Source: an uncultured Nitrospira sp.
GTDB taxonomy: Bacteria; Nitrospirota; Nitrospiria; Nitrospirales; UBA8639
DNA: 20,174 nt
NCBI GenBank assembly: GCA_902500695.1
Contig: CABVRQ010000072.1
Location: 1-20,174, forward strand
Direction of reading: 5' to 3'
The position numbers and the translations under genes were made by a program. The notes beneath the pieces are model-generated. The model was not told the origin of the DNA, searched no databases, and saw only the letters and a program-made list of their open reading frames with translations. Positions 7,822-16,685 of the stretch are shown piece after piece (within the stretch, counting starts at the first letter, position 1; every line of letters begins with the position of its first letter).

Positions 7822-9453
7822 ATGAAATTTCTTCAACGATTTTTTGCATCCGGCACATTGTTTATCTGGTTATCAGGAGGGGCTTTAGCCTGTTCGCTGC
7901 TGCTGATCGGCGGTCTTCTGATGCTCATTTTTATCAATGGTATGGGCTATTTTTGGCAGAAGGATCTTGTCCAGTTGACGCTCAACGATGACACCCGGGT
8001 CCTTGGGGAAATCGTGGATACTCAGCGCATTCCGGAGACGGTCACCGCAGATTTCCCCGAGGGGCAGTCTCGCATCCAACTGAAGGTGGGCAACCGGGAT
8101 GTGTACGGACTGGATTTCCGGTGGGTTGATGAAGCTGACATTGCCCAACGGGACTGGCCTAAGGATGTCATCGCATTTGAACGACGGGAATGGGGGAATT
8201 TTTATGGTTGGGTGACTGCGGTGTGGGACGGTGACTCACGTCTGGCTGAGGGCCGGGATATTGCGTGGGATGTCTGGTACCCCTTCCTTGAGCAAGCCGA
8301 TTCACTTCACCGGGAGATTCATCATATTGAACGCGATGTGATTGGCGCCATTAATGCCGACATGGAGCGGGCGCGCCTCAGTCTGAAGACCCTGGAGTTG
8401 AAGGGGAATGTTTCCCCGGATTCCGCCGACGCTCTTCAACAGGATATCCAACAACGGGAAGCAGCCTATCAGGAGCAGATCCAACGATTGGTGGGGCTGT
8501 ATGACCGATTGAACCGGTATCGGGTCACTCTCATTGATGTCACCGGAGAGGAAAAAATATTTCCTGTTGGCGGCATTGTGAAGGCGTGGCGTCCCAATTC
8601 CATGAGTGTCTGGGATAAAACCAAAATGTATGTGGAAAATTTTTGGAATGTCTTGACCGATGAGCCACGGGAAGCGAATACCGAAGGTGGGATCTTTCCC
8701 GCAATATTTGGTACGGTCATGATGGTCTTGGTCATGAGTGTGGTCGTGGTCCCGTTTGGAGTCTTGGCCGCCGTGTATTTAAAAGAATATGCCAAGCAAG
8801 GCCTGGTGACTCGAATGATCCGGATTGCGGTGAATAATCTTGCGGGGGTTCCGTCCATTGTCTTTGGTGTGTTCGGTCTGGGGTTTTTTGTCTATGCAGT
8901 GGGAGGCTCAATTGACCAGTTATTCTTCTCCGCCTCGCTACCGAATCCTACGTTTGGGACAGGGGGAATGTTATGGGCTTCGCTCACATTGGCCCTCATG
9001 ACCGTGCCGGTGGTCATTGTGGCGACCGAAGAAGGCTTGTCGGCTGTTCCCAGAGAATATCGGGAGGGATCGTTGGGATTGGGCGCGACAAAATTTGAAT
9101 CGCTCATGCGGGTTGTTCTGCCTTGCGCCATGCCGGGAATTTTAACCGGTTTGATTCTCGCGGTGTCCAGGGCTACCGGGGAAGTAGCACCACTCATGTT
9201 GACCGGCGTGGTCAAGCTTGCTCCGGCTTTGCCGCTTGATGGACAGTTTCCCTTTATGCATCTTGATCGAAAATTTATGCATTTGGGATTTCATATCTAT
9301 GATGTGGGGTTTCAATCTCCAAATGTGGAGGCGGCCAAGCCCATGGTCTATGTCACAACCCTGGTCCTGGTTCTTGTCGTTCTCCTCTTGAATATGACCG
9401 CGATTGCACTCCGGACCCGAATGCGGAGGCGCTATGCTGGTGCTTCGGTATAA
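7822..9453 (+). CDS. pstA: PstA, phosphate ABC transporter permease, long form
   Basis: This 543-residue permease partners PstC in the phosphate channel. A first membrane helix (about 15-40) is followed by a large extra-membrane domain (45-280), as in other long PstA proteins (DUF3333 type). It includes a charged helical stretch (about 160-232) likely to form a coiled coil. The permease core (about 290-535) has several membrane helices and the EAA coupling loop EEGLSAVPREYREGSLGLGA (403-422) plus following residues. The motif SRATGEVAPLMLTG near 449-462 is typical of PstA. The ATG at 7822 follows pstC by 11 bases, with only a weak ribosome binding site. Because both permeases are long forms, their periplasmic domains probably contact each other or PstS; this is inference. 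Confidence 0.93.
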   Translation: MKFLQRFFASGTLFIWLSGGALACSLLLIGGLLMLIFINGMGYFWQKDLVQLTLNDDTRVLGEIVDTQRIPETVTADFPEGQSRIQLKVGNRDVYGLDFRWVDEADIAQRDWPKDVIAFERREWGNFYGWVTAVWDGDSRLAEGRDIAWDVWYPFLEQADSLHREIHHIERDVIGAINADMERARLSLKTLELKGNVSPDSADALQQDIQQREAAYQEQIQRLVGLYDRLNRYRVTLIDVTGEEKIFPVGGIVKAWRPNSMSVWDKTKMYVENFWNVLTDEPREANTEGGIFPAIFGTVMMVLVMSVVVVPFGVLAAVYLKEYAKQGLVTRMIRIAVNNLAGVPSIVFGVFGLGFFVYAVGGSIDQLFFSASLPNPTFGTGGMLWASLTLALMTVPVVIVATEEGLSAVPREYREGSLGLGATKFESLMRVVLPCAMPGILTGLILAVSRATGEVAPLMLTGVVKLAPALPLDGQFPFMHLDRKFMHLGFHIYDVGFQSPNVEAAKPMVYVTTLVLVLVVLLLNMTAIALRTRMRRRYAGASV

Positions 9454-9463
9454 ATGAGGTACA

Positions 9464-10375
9464 ATGATGAAAATCGAACAGAATTTTTTGGAAAAATCTA
9501 TGTTTTTGGCCAAGACCACCGCTGCAAAGTCTCTGAGGCTGGTGCTTGAAACAAGGCAGACGGATCCGATGAAAAAGACTTTTGTAGAATCTGAAGCGGA
9601 CCAACATCCATTGACCGATGCGCCTGCGAAAATAGTTATTCAAGATATGAATTTTTACTACGGCACGGTTCAAGCGCTCAAATGCGTGAATATGACCATT
9701 CCTGCGAATAAAGTCACCGCATTTATCGGACCTTCAGGTTGTGGGAAATCAACCCTCTTGCGGTGCCTCAATCGGCTGAATGACCTGGTCGATGGCACCA
9801 GGGTCGAAGGAACCATTCTCCTGGATGATGAAAATATTTATCGACCTGAAGTCGATGCCACCGACCTTCGAACCCGGGTTGGTATGGTGTTTCAGAAAAT
9901 TAACCCGTTCCCGAAAACTGTCTGGCAGAATGTGGCGTATGGCCCGCAATTGCAGAAAATCCGCAAACGTGCGACCCTTGACGCGATCGTTGAGACAAGC
10001 CTTCAGGGAGCAGGGTTGTGGGAGGAAGTTAAAGATCGGTTGCATGCCAGCGCCTTGGGTTTGTCGGGAGGCCAACAACAACGACTCTGTATTGCGAGAG
10101 CGCTTGCGGTTGATCCGGAAGTGCTGTTGATGGATGAACCGTGTTCGGCCCTTGATCCGATCTCCACCGGCAGAATAGAAGAACTTCTCCATACATTGAA
10201 AGAGCGGCTCACGGTCGTGATTGTGACACATAACATGCAGCAGGCGGCGCGGGTTTCTGATCTGACGGGGTTTTTCTTATTAGGGGAGTTAATCGAATTC
10301 GAAGGGACCAAGAAGATTTTTACCAATCCCGGTGATCCCCGAACGGAAGATTACGTGACGGGGCGGTTCGGCTGA
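9464..10375 (+). CDS. pstB: PstB, phosphate ABC transporter ATPase
   Basis: This cytoplasmic ATPase powers the PstCA channel. With the ATG at 9464 it has 303 residues. All ABC motifs are present: Walker A GPSGCGKST (89-97), Q-loop Q144, signature LSGGQQQR (200-207), Walker B LLMDEP (221-226) and the H-loop H256. NPFPKTVWQNVAYGP is characteristic of PstB. Two adjacent ATGs (9464 and 9467) follow GAGGT at 9456-9460; the second has the better spacing. PstB is usually about 250-280 residues, so the first 35-50 residues are an extension. A start at 9569 (M36) would give a more usual length, so the true start is uncertain. The gene lies 10 bases after pstA and 29 bases before phoU. Confidence 0.95.
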   Translation: MMKIEQNFLEKSMFLAKTTAAKSLRLVLETRQTDPMKKTFVESEADQHPLTDAPAKIVIQDMNFYYGTVQALKCVNMTIPANKVTAFIGPSGCGKSTLLRCLNRLNDLVDGTRVEGTILLDDENIYRPEVDATDLRTRVGMVFQKINPFPKTVWQNVAYGPQLQKIRKRATLDAIVETSLQGAGLWEEVKDRLHASALGLSGGQQQRLCIARALAVDPEVLLMDEPCSALDPISTGRIEELLHTLKERLTVVIVTHNMQQAARVSDLTGFFLLGELIEFEGTKKIFTNPGDPRTEDYVTGRFG

Positions 10376-10404
10376 TTCCCATTAGACCAGAATAAAGGAT
10401 CACG

Positions 10405-11064
10405 ATGAAGCGACATTTTGATGATTCGTTGGCGGACCTCAGACAGAGAATTTTGCGGATGGGGGCGCTCGTTGAAGGGCAGATTCGTCAAGCGCTTATC
10501 GCACTTACGGATCGAGATGATCTGGTGGCGAATCAGGTCATTCAGAATGACCGTCAGGTGAATACCATGGATGTGGCCATAGACGAACTCTGTCTCGAAT
10601 TGTTGGCTCTCCACCAGCCGGCAGCTAAAGATCTGCGGTTTGTTACGACGGCCATGAAGATCTCCACTGAATTAGAGCGCATGAGCGATTTGGCAGAAAA
10701 TATTTGTGAGCGCGCACTCGAACTGCATACCGAACCTCAACTGAAGCCGTATATCGATATTCCGCTAATGGCTGAGCGTGCCATCAAAATGGTGGGAGAA
10801 GCCTTGGATGCGTTTGTCCGGGGGGATTCGGTTCTTGCCAGACAGGTCCTCAAGGAGGATGATTATGTCGATGAACTGAATGAACAAATTTTTCGTGAAC
10901 TGTTGTCCTTCATGATGGAAAATCCCCAAACGATCTCGCGCGGGATCCGGCTGTCGTTTATCTCGAAATATATTGAACGCATTGCCGATCATGCGACGAA
11001 TGTGGCGGAACTGGTCGTGTATATGGTGGAAGGGAAAATTATCCGTCATATGATTCCAACCTAA
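10405..11064 (+). CDS. phoU: PhoU, phosphate signalling regulator
   Basis: A 219-residue, all-helical cytoplasmic protein that links PstB to PhoR and keeps the Pho response off when phosphate is plentiful. The two PhoU repeats are visible, each with its metal-binding ExxxD motif: ERMSDLAEN (91-99) in the first half and ERIADHATN (191-199) in the second. Length is normal for the family. The ribosome binding site AAAGGA (10394-10399) precedes the ATG. It is the last gene of the pst cluster, as is common. No hairpin terminator is evident downstream; a pyrimidine-rich stretch (about 11070-11135) precedes the next PHO box. Confidence 0.95.
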   Translation: MKRHFDDSLADLRQRILRMGALVEGQIRQALIALTDRDDLVANQVIQNDRQVNTMDVAIDELCLELLALHQPAAKDLRFVTTAMKISTELERMSDLAENICERALELHTEPQLKPYIDIPLMAERAIKMVGEALDAFVRGDSVLARQVLKEDDYVDELNEQIFRELLSFMMENPQTISRGIRLSFISKYIERIADHATNVAELVVYMVEGKIIRHMIPT

Positions 11065-11138
11065 CACAGTCGTCCTGCCCTCGTTTTTCTCCTCGTTCTT
11101 TTCTCATTTTTTTAATTCTTTATCAGCTTTTCCATTTT

Positions 11139-11178
11139 CTGTCACAAAAAATTTACCTGTCTGTGACAGGGGTGTCAT
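11139..11178 (+). promoter_or_regulatory. Predicted PHO box array and -10 of the nucleotidyltransferase gene
   Basis: Units CTGTCAC (11139-11145), CTGTGAC (11161-11167) and GTGTCAT (11172-11178) are in an 11-base register; the intervening register position at 11150 is degenerate (AATTTAC). The last pair, CTGTGACAGGGGTGTCAT, closely resembles the E. coli PHO box. TAGAGT at 11189-11194 starts 10 bases after the box, the spacing of E. coli Pho promoters. CTGTCACA and TGTGACAG also form an 8-base inverted repeat. Confidence 0.7.
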
Positions 11179-11246
11179 TTCTCTAACGTAGAGTCTGGGT
11201 AGGAATAATCATCAACATACACCAGCGATTGTGGAAGGAGAATGCT

Positions 11247-12314
11247 ATGCAAAAATGGGTTGACACTCGCGGCGGGTCTTCACGATTTTCCCAAGGACAG
11301 GCTACTAACTTACGTTCCCAGGGTCTTGGTTCACTGTGGTCACTGGTCCTGGCCGGTGGACATGGGGAGCGACTTCGGCAATATACGGAAGAGTGTTTCG
11401 GTGCGTATCGACCGAAGCAATATTGTGCGTTTATGGGAAAGCGATCGATGATCCAACATACGTGGACCAGAGCGAAAGCCCTCTCCCTTCCTCACCAGGT
11501 TGTCACAGTGATGGATCAATCACATTGGGGCTATGTGCGGACCCAATTGATTCAGGAATCCCTCGGACGACTGGTTTGGCAACCCGATAATCGAGGAACC
11601 GGACCCGGTGTGTTTCTGCCGCTCTCCTATATCCGAGCGCATGATCCTCATGCCACGGTAGTTCTGTGGCCTTCTGATCATTTCATTTTCCCCGCTGAGC
11701 CGATGATTCAAGTGGTTCGTGATGCGGCGGCCTTGGTCCAGGAACAGCCTCATCGTATGATATTGTTGACTGTTCCTCCTCAATCGCGAGAGCAAGACTA
11801 TGGGTGGGTCATCCCAGGTGATCGTCTCCCCCATCCCGGAGGGATTCAGGTCCGGGAAGTGCGAAGATTTGTGGAAAAACCATTGGGGGCCCAGCTTGAG
11901 GACATTGCCCTGAGTGGGGGGCAATGGAATACGTTGGTGCTGATTGCCAAAGTCCAAACCTTATGGGAAGCCGGCCGTCAGTGTATCCCTGAAGTTGTGA
12001 TGCCTTTTGAAGAGCATGCGGGTGGGATTGGAACCTCCAATGAACAGCAACGATTACTGCATCTCTATCGAACGATGCCTTCGAGAAACTTCTCTAGTGA
12101 TCTGTTATCACTGATTCCTCAGCAATTACACATGATGGACCTGACCGGGGTCTGTTGGAGTGATTGGGGAAGGCCGGAGCGCATTCATGAGACTCTTGCG
12201 TATATGAGAGGGCATGAACTCTTGGAAGCGAAGGGCCAGTCGGCTCGACAGACTTGGATGAAGGCTGGTCAACACAAGAGGGTGCAGGAGGAATTAACCG
12301 TTGTCACGGGATAA
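11247..12314 (+). CDS. Sugar-1-phosphate nucleotidyltransferase, mannose-1-phosphate guanylyltransferase-like
   Basis: A 355-residue enzyme of the nucleotidyl-transferase family, expected to join a sugar-1-phosphate to a nucleotide, releasing pyrophosphate. Recognisable motifs are LAGGHGERL (the nucleotide-binding loop, 35-43, with H and E where G/S and T are more common), RPKQY (55-59), PSDH (142-145), VEKP (209-212) and WNT (227-229). This set fits mannose-1-phosphate guanylyltransferases, but the C-terminal isomerase/cupin half of bifunctional AlgA/ManC enzymes is missing. Substrate is therefore uncertain. The start is the ATG at 11247, 7 bases after GGAAGGAG; an in-frame TTG at 11229 and an out-of-frame ATG at 11242 are less likely. 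A PHO box array lies directly upstream, so it is probably induced by phosphate shortage, perhaps for glycan or lipid remodelling. Confidence 0.82.
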   Translation: MQKWVDTRGGSSRFSQGQATNLRSQGLGSLWSLVLAGGHGERLRQYTEECFGAYRPKQYCAFMGKRSMIQHTWTRAKALSLPHQVVTVMDQSHWGYVRTQLIQESLGRLVWQPDNRGTGPGVFLPLSYIRAHDPHATVVLWPSDHFIFPAEPMIQVVRDAAALVQEQPHRMILLTVPPQSREQDYGWVIPGDRLPHPGGIQVREVRRFVEKPLGAQLEDIALSGGQWNTLVLIAKVQTLWEAGRQCIPEVVMPFEEHAGGIGTSNEQQRLLHLYRTMPSRNFSSDLLSLIPQQLHMMDLTGVCWSDWGRPERIHETLAYMRGHELLEAKGQSARQTWMKAGQHKRVQEELTVVTG

Positions 12315-12471
12315 AAACCTGATGACCTAATGAGAATAATGTGATGGCGGGCTGGCTGATCATTTGGCTCATGGTTGGTAGATATTCTGATGACTAGGGA
12401 TATGATGAATGGCCAGACCCGATTATCGGGGCTAGGTTTATGGAGATGTTCCAAGAAAAGAGAGGGAAGGT

Positions 12472-12678
12472 ATGAGCGGAGTTAGATTGGAAGGTGAGAG
12501 AGGCGGTGGCCCAAATGCTTCGTCGCAGGATAAATCCGGTACCATCCAATTGCGGTGCCGAAGTTGTGGTCTGGAGTGGGAGCCCGCTTATTATCAAGAG
12601 GGATGTCCGCTAAGGGAGTTGGAAACGGTGTTTCTTTCTGAAAATTGGTTTTTGGTGCCTAACGAAGCCCCCAGTTAA
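12472..12678 (+). CDS. Small cysteine-containing hypothetical protein
   Basis: A 68-residue protein. The ATG at 12472 follows a purine-rich Shine-Dalgarno sequence (AGAGGGAAGG, ending two bases earlier), which supports it as real. It holds a CxxC pair (C29, C32) and a third cysteine, C45, in GCPL, reminiscent of half of a zinc ribbon; no fourth cysteine is present, so metal binding is uncertain. The first 24 residues are Gly/Ser/charged and likely disordered. It lies 157 bases after the nucleotidyltransferase and converges on ppk. No family is recognised. Confidence 0.6.
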   Translation: MSGVRLEGERGGGPNASSQDKSGTIQLRCRSCGLEWEPAYYQEGCPLRELETVFLSENWFLVPNEAPS

Positions 12679-12701
12679 TTTGGGCAGAGCCGCAGAGATG
12701 T

Positions 12702-12730
12702 GGTGGCATCCCTGAAACGAAAATACCACC
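12702..12730. terminator. Possible hairpin between convergent genes
   Basis: GGTGG (12702-12706) and CCACC (12726-12730) can pair, extended by two further pairs after one mismatch, with a loop of about 13 bases. It lies between the ends of the small gene and ppk. No T run follows on either strand, so it is only a weak terminator candidate. Confidence 0.2.
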
Positions 12731-12745
12731 GGTTATTCACAGTCT

Positions 12746-14905
12746 TCAGAGGGAAGGCGGCTTGGTCTGTTTCCCTTTCCAGTTTGCAATAAACCAATCC
12801 TGGGCCTGGAATGGTGCTCCATTTTCCAAAGGCTTGACGCGAGTATAGGTTCCATCGGATTGGAGTTGTCGCGTCTGCATGTTGTCTTTCAGATAGGGAC
12901 GTAAGACGGTTTCAACAATGAAGGTTCGCAGTGTGGGATTCTCAATCGGAAACAAAATTTCAACACGCCGGTCCATATTGCGGGGCATGAGATCCGCACT
13001 CCCAAGAAATAATTCATCCTGCCCTCCGTTACGAAAATAGTAACAGCGAGAATGCTCAAGGAATCGTCCCACAAGAGACGTGACCCTGATGGTTTGGCTG
13101 AGTCCAGGAATTCCAGGGCGGAGCCCGCACATCCCACGGACCATGAGGTCAACCTTGACGCCTGCTTGAGAGGCTCGATACAAGGCCTGAATTGAGGCTT
13201 TGTCGACGAGTGAATTCACCTTGAATGCCAGGTAGCCGTCTCCATGTTGTTGTTGGCGGGATATTTCCCGGTTGATTCGTTCGATGATATTCGTTCGAAT
13301 CCCGACCGGCGCAATTAAAAGTTTCGCGTAGGAGTCTTTTTTGGAATACCCCGTTAAGGCATTAAATAGATCGGTGACATCTTCGCCGAATACCGGATGA
13401 CAGGTAAATAAACTAAAGTCCGTATAGAATTTGCTGGTGATGGGGTTGTAATTGCCGGTTCCGAGATGCAGATATCGACGAATGCCATCTGATTCCCGAC
13501 GAACGACCATGCAGACCTTGGCATGTGTTTTCAGGCCCAGGACACCATACACCACATGCACGCCTTCATCTTCTAATTTTCTTGCCCATTCAATATTGTT
13601 TTCCTCATCGAACCGGGCTTTGAGTTCCAGGAGTACGGCAACCTGCTTATCATTTTGCCGGGCTTCCATGAGGGCGTCGACCACAGGGGAGTTGATGCCC
13701 ACTCGATAGAGTGTCTGTTTGATCGCTAACACATTCGGATCCAGTGCGGCTTGTCGAATGAAATCGACGACAGGTGAGAAGCTGTCGTATGGGTGATGAA
13801 GGAAGATGTCCTCGCGTTTAATGAGTGAAAATAGTGATTCCTTTGATGTGGGTTCATGCAGAATATTGGGGTAATGTGGTGAAAATTTCAGATCCGGTCG
13901 ATCAATGGATGTGAGTTCAAGGAGATTCGAAAGGCCGAGGCGAAAATCATAGGTGTAGACTTGATAAGGCGCTAAATTCAGATTTCTGACCAGAACATCT
14001 TTGATGGAATCCGGCATATGCCGGTCCAGTTCCAATCGCACCACAGACCCGAATTGGCGAAGATCAATTTGTTCTTCAATGGCAGCCAGGAGGTCGCCGG
14101 CTTCATCTTCTTCGATTTCAAAGTCTGCATCCCTGGTGATGCGAAAATAATAAGAGGCTAGAATGGTGAGACCGGGAAACAATAAATCCAGATTGGCGGC
14201 GATGATGTCCTCCAGCCACACAAAGTTGGTACTTTCCGCTCCGGTTGCTAACCCTAATTGTTCATCGTCGGATACCTGCGATTCGTCTGGAATCCGGATG
14301 AGTCGTGGGAACAGTGATGGAACCTTAATGCGCGCGAAACATTCTCCACGGTCAGGGTCGTGGGCCACGACGGCCAGGTTGACCGTCAGGTTGGAGATAT
14401 GGGGAAAAGGGTGGCTGGGGTCAAAAGCCAAAGGCGTCAGGGCAGGAAAAATTTCTTTTCGAAAATATCGGCGGAGTAGGGATAGTTGTTTTGGTTTGAG
14501 ATCTTGATAGGGGAGGATACGGATGCCGGCATCCACCAGACTGGTAAACAGGTCATCCTGCCAACATTGGGTGACACGGGAAAAACTCCGGAGAAGGGAG
14601 TCCCGGATTTTCCCTAATTGATCGGAGGGACTCATGCCATCCAGAGCAGCTTCCAGAACTCCGCTGGACAATTGTTCGCGTAATCCGGAAATCCGGATCA
14701 TGAAAAACTCGTCAAGATTATTGAAGAAAATCGAAAGGAATTTTACTCGTTCCAGTAATGGGTGGCTCGGATCTTCTGCCTCTTCCAGTACCCGTTTATT
14801 GAACTCCAGCCAACTCAGTTCCCGGTTCAGATACAGCTTGGGGTCATCAAGATTATCGATGACTTCAGGTGTATTGGGTGCCTTTGGTTTTGTCTGATGA
14901 GTCAT
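12746..14905 (-). CDS. ppk: Polyphosphate kinase (Ppk1)
   Basis: This 719-residue enzyme reversibly transfers the terminal phosphate of ATP to polyphosphate. It has the normal Ppk1 length and domain order: N-terminal domain (about 22-125, beginning YLNRELSWLEFNKRVLEEA), head domain, and two phospholipase-D-like catalytic domains. The phosphorylated histidine is H461 in LKTHAKV; the second catalytic histidine is H618 in FLEHSR. R401 and R431 correspond to the magnesium/phosphate-binding arginines of E. coli Ppk (R375, R405), and LGTGNYNP (481-488) is conserved. The ribosome binding site AGGAGA (- strand, 14913-14918) supports the start at 14905. It lies 137 bases downstream of the CYTH-CHAD gene on the same strand, so they may share a transcript; a weak separate -10 (TACAAT, 14945-14950 on the - strand) is also possible. 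Confidence 0.96.
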   Translation of the reverse strand: MTHQTKPKAPNTPEVIDNLDDPKLYLNRELSWLEFNKRVLEEAEDPSHPLLERVKFLSIFFNNLDEFFMIRISGLREQLSSGVLEAALDGMSPSDQLGKIRDSLLRSFSRVTQCWQDDLFTSLVDAGIRILPYQDLKPKQLSLLRRYFRKEIFPALTPLAFDPSHPFPHISNLTVNLAVVAHDPDRGECFARIKVPSLFPRLIRIPDESQVSDDEQLGLATGAESTNFVWLEDIIAANLDLLFPGLTILASYYFRITRDADFEIEEDEAGDLLAAIEEQIDLRQFGSVVRLELDRHMPDSIKDVLVRNLNLAPYQVYTYDFRLGLSNLLELTSIDRPDLKFSPHYPNILHEPTSKESLFSLIKREDIFLHHPYDSFSPVVDFIRQAALDPNVLAIKQTLYRVGINSPVVDALMEARQNDKQVAVLLELKARFDEENNIEWARKLEDEGVHVVYGVLGLKTHAKVCMVVRRESDGIRRYLHLGTGNYNPITSKFYTDFSLFTCHPVFGEDVTDLFNALTGYSKKDSYAKLLIAPVGIRTNIIERINREISRQQQHGDGYLAFKVNSLVDKASIQALYRASQAGVKVDLMVRGMCGLRPGIPGLSQTIRVTSLVGRFLEHSRCYYFRNGGQDELFLGSADLMPRNMDRRVEILFPIENPTLRTFIVETVLRPYLKDNMQTRQLQSDGTYTRVKPLENGAPFQAQDWFIANWKGKQTKPPSL

Positions 14906-15042
14906 GATCAGATCTCCTATTATGCCTGTTATGGACTAAAAGCCATTGTACCTGATTGGGATTATTCCGTCCCACCATCATCACTTCAATTAAACGCGTA
15001 TATGCAGACGTCAACAGGTTCAAGGAGATTGGGCGTAAGGCT

Positions 15043-16485
15043 TTAAAGCTTTTTTCCTTGTTTTTCAAGTTTTTCCCATTGCTTCGGGATTTGCTGATGC
15101 ACCTGAGATTGCAGATTCCGTAAGCGTTCGACCATTAGTCCGGTGACATAGGCGATTCCGGTTCCCCTTGAGTGCTGTTTGAAGGCGAGGAGCCGTTGCT
15201 CGGCAACCACCGCATCCTGGTGTCGTCCCAGTAAATCTTGGGCGACCTTCGCTTGTTGAATGAACCGTTTGGCACGTTTCCCGAGGAAGGGCTCAGCGAG
15301 TTCAACCGCATATCGGGCTCGCTTCAAGAGTCTTCGAGTGTGATGCAGTTCAAATTTCCGGAATAGGCTGTCTGACGTATTCGCAAAATCCTGAACTTTG
15401 TGAAAGGCTGTTCTCGCTATCTCTGTTAACGTGAGTGGAGTCGGTTGAAATGGCAAATGATTGAGTGAATCCTCAAAATGATTCAGGAGATTGAGATAAC
15501 GGTCGCTACGTAATCCTTCAAGAAGTTTGGCGCGGGCCACAGAACTCTGATCTTCAAAATTCTTGAGAATCGTTTGATAGGAACGCTGTTCTGGTGAGGA
15601 GAAGTCATGGAAATTTTGACGAAAAAATTCAAAAAGAACATCCCAATCTCTGACCTCGCCCAACAAAGAACCAATCCAGCCCAGTTCCTGGCGGACCTGT
15701 TCTGTCCATTCCGGTGCTAGGAAAGAACTCACGGCTCGAATGATGGCTCTCATGCGGCGCGTGGCAACCCGCATTTGATGGAGCGCTTCACTATCCCGTC
15801 CCAATCGGGTGCCTGGATCATTTTGCAACATCTGAAGATATTGGGAATGAAGCCTTTCCCGAATATGGTCGGACGGTGGTGCTGACGAATCACTAAACTC
15901 GACGGTAAGCGGATAGGAAAGTTGGAGTGCTTGGAAAATTTTGGGTTGTAGTGGTTTTTCCTCCGCCCCGGCATGAAGCAGAATCTTGCGGATAGGCTTG
16001 AGTTGAGCAGCTGTCCCTTCCTGTAATTCAACCTCTACTTCCTGGAATGAATGCACAACCGTTTTGTCTCTGATGAGGGCAACGGAATCCAGGACAACTT
16101 CAGCGAGAACCTGGCCGTCTTTTCGAATGTGTACCCCTTTTCTCCTTGTTCTTAGTTTCCCGAGTTGAACCGCTTCCTGTTTTCTGAAAAAACTCCATAA
16201 TAAGTCTTGAAATTCCCATGGAATACTACGACTGCCGGATGCGATTTCCAATTCCAGCCGATTACCGCCGCTCGGTATCTTTAATTGCCAGACCCCATGG
16301 GACTGTTCCACTCGTTTTCGGAGTGTCAGACCCAATTGGCCGAGTCGGTGGTGCTCGCTGTCAAAATAGGTGGATGTGAATACGCGGGGCGGGATCGGTT
16401 CCCCCATGTCGGGAGGGAATTGAAAGCCGGGTGGAATACGAAACTTCTTTTCCTCTTCAAGGGTTTGGTGAATGTTCCATGGCAT
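15043..16485 (-). CDS. CYTH and CHAD domain protein, likely polyphosphate-associated
   Basis: A 480-residue protein with two domains. The N-terminal CYTH domain (about 6-200) starts with EEEKKF (10-15) and has the paired basic residues R56/R58, K69 and acidic residues E149/E151/E153 that line the triphosphate-binding tunnel of this family. The C-terminal CHAD domain (about 205-475) is helical, with the conserved ALHQMRVATRRMRA (H236, R239, R243, R244) and a second basic helix RRLLKRARYAVE. CHAD domains are known to bind polyphosphate. CYTH-CHAD proteins may act as triphosphatases or as polyphosphate-granule proteins; which applies is unknown. A stop codon (TGA) lies three codons before the ATG at 16485, fixing this as the earliest possible ATG start. 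Placement upstream of ppk on the same strand supports a polyphosphate role. Confidence 0.9.
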   Translation of the reverse strand: MPWNIHQTLEEEKKFRIPPGFQFPPDMGEPIPPRVFTSTYFDSEHHRLGQLGLTLRKRVEQSHGVWQLKIPSGGNRLELEIASGSRSIPWEFQDLLWSFFRKQEAVQLGKLRTRRKGVHIRKDGQVLAEVVLDSVALIRDKTVVHSFQEVEVELQEGTAAQLKPIRKILLHAGAEEKPLQPKIFQALQLSYPLTVEFSDSSAPPSDHIRERLHSQYLQMLQNDPGTRLGRDSEALHQMRVATRRMRAIIRAVSSFLAPEWTEQVRQELGWIGSLLGEVRDWDVLFEFFRQNFHDFSSPEQRSYQTILKNFEDQSSVARAKLLEGLRSDRYLNLLNHFEDSLNHLPFQPTPLTLTEIARTAFHKVQDFANTSDSLFRKFELHHTRRLLKRARYAVELAEPFLGKRAKRFIQQAKVAQDLLGRHQDAVVAEQRLLAFKQHSRGTGIAYVTGLMVERLRNLQSQVHQQIPKQWEKLEKQGKKL

Positions 16486-16655
16486 AAAAAATCATCCGGC
16501 AATCTTCAGTGTGCCTTGGGTCGTTTGAAGGAAATCTTCATGGGATGGTGTTGAGATCAAAAACACAGGAAAATCCTAATTTCTCAGAAATATTTTGAAA
16601 ACCAAAGCTAAAGATCTCATTTTACCTGGATGGATCACAAGGAAGTGTGAAATTT

Positions 16656-16685
16656 ATTATATAACCAATTGTTTTTAAATGATAA
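16656..16685 (-). promoter_or_regulatory. Candidate sigma-70 promoter for the CYTH-CHAD/ppk genes
   Basis: On the - strand TTATCA (16680-16685) and a perfect TATAAT (16656-16661) are 18 bases apart in an AT-rich stretch. The site is about 170 bases upstream of the CYTH-CHAD start. No PHO box was found here. Confidence 0.4.

Noticed and set aside
14906..15042. A separate promoter for ppk (TACAAT on the - strand, 14945-14950)
   Set aside because: The -35 region is poor, so it was only mentioned with ppk and not listed as a feature.
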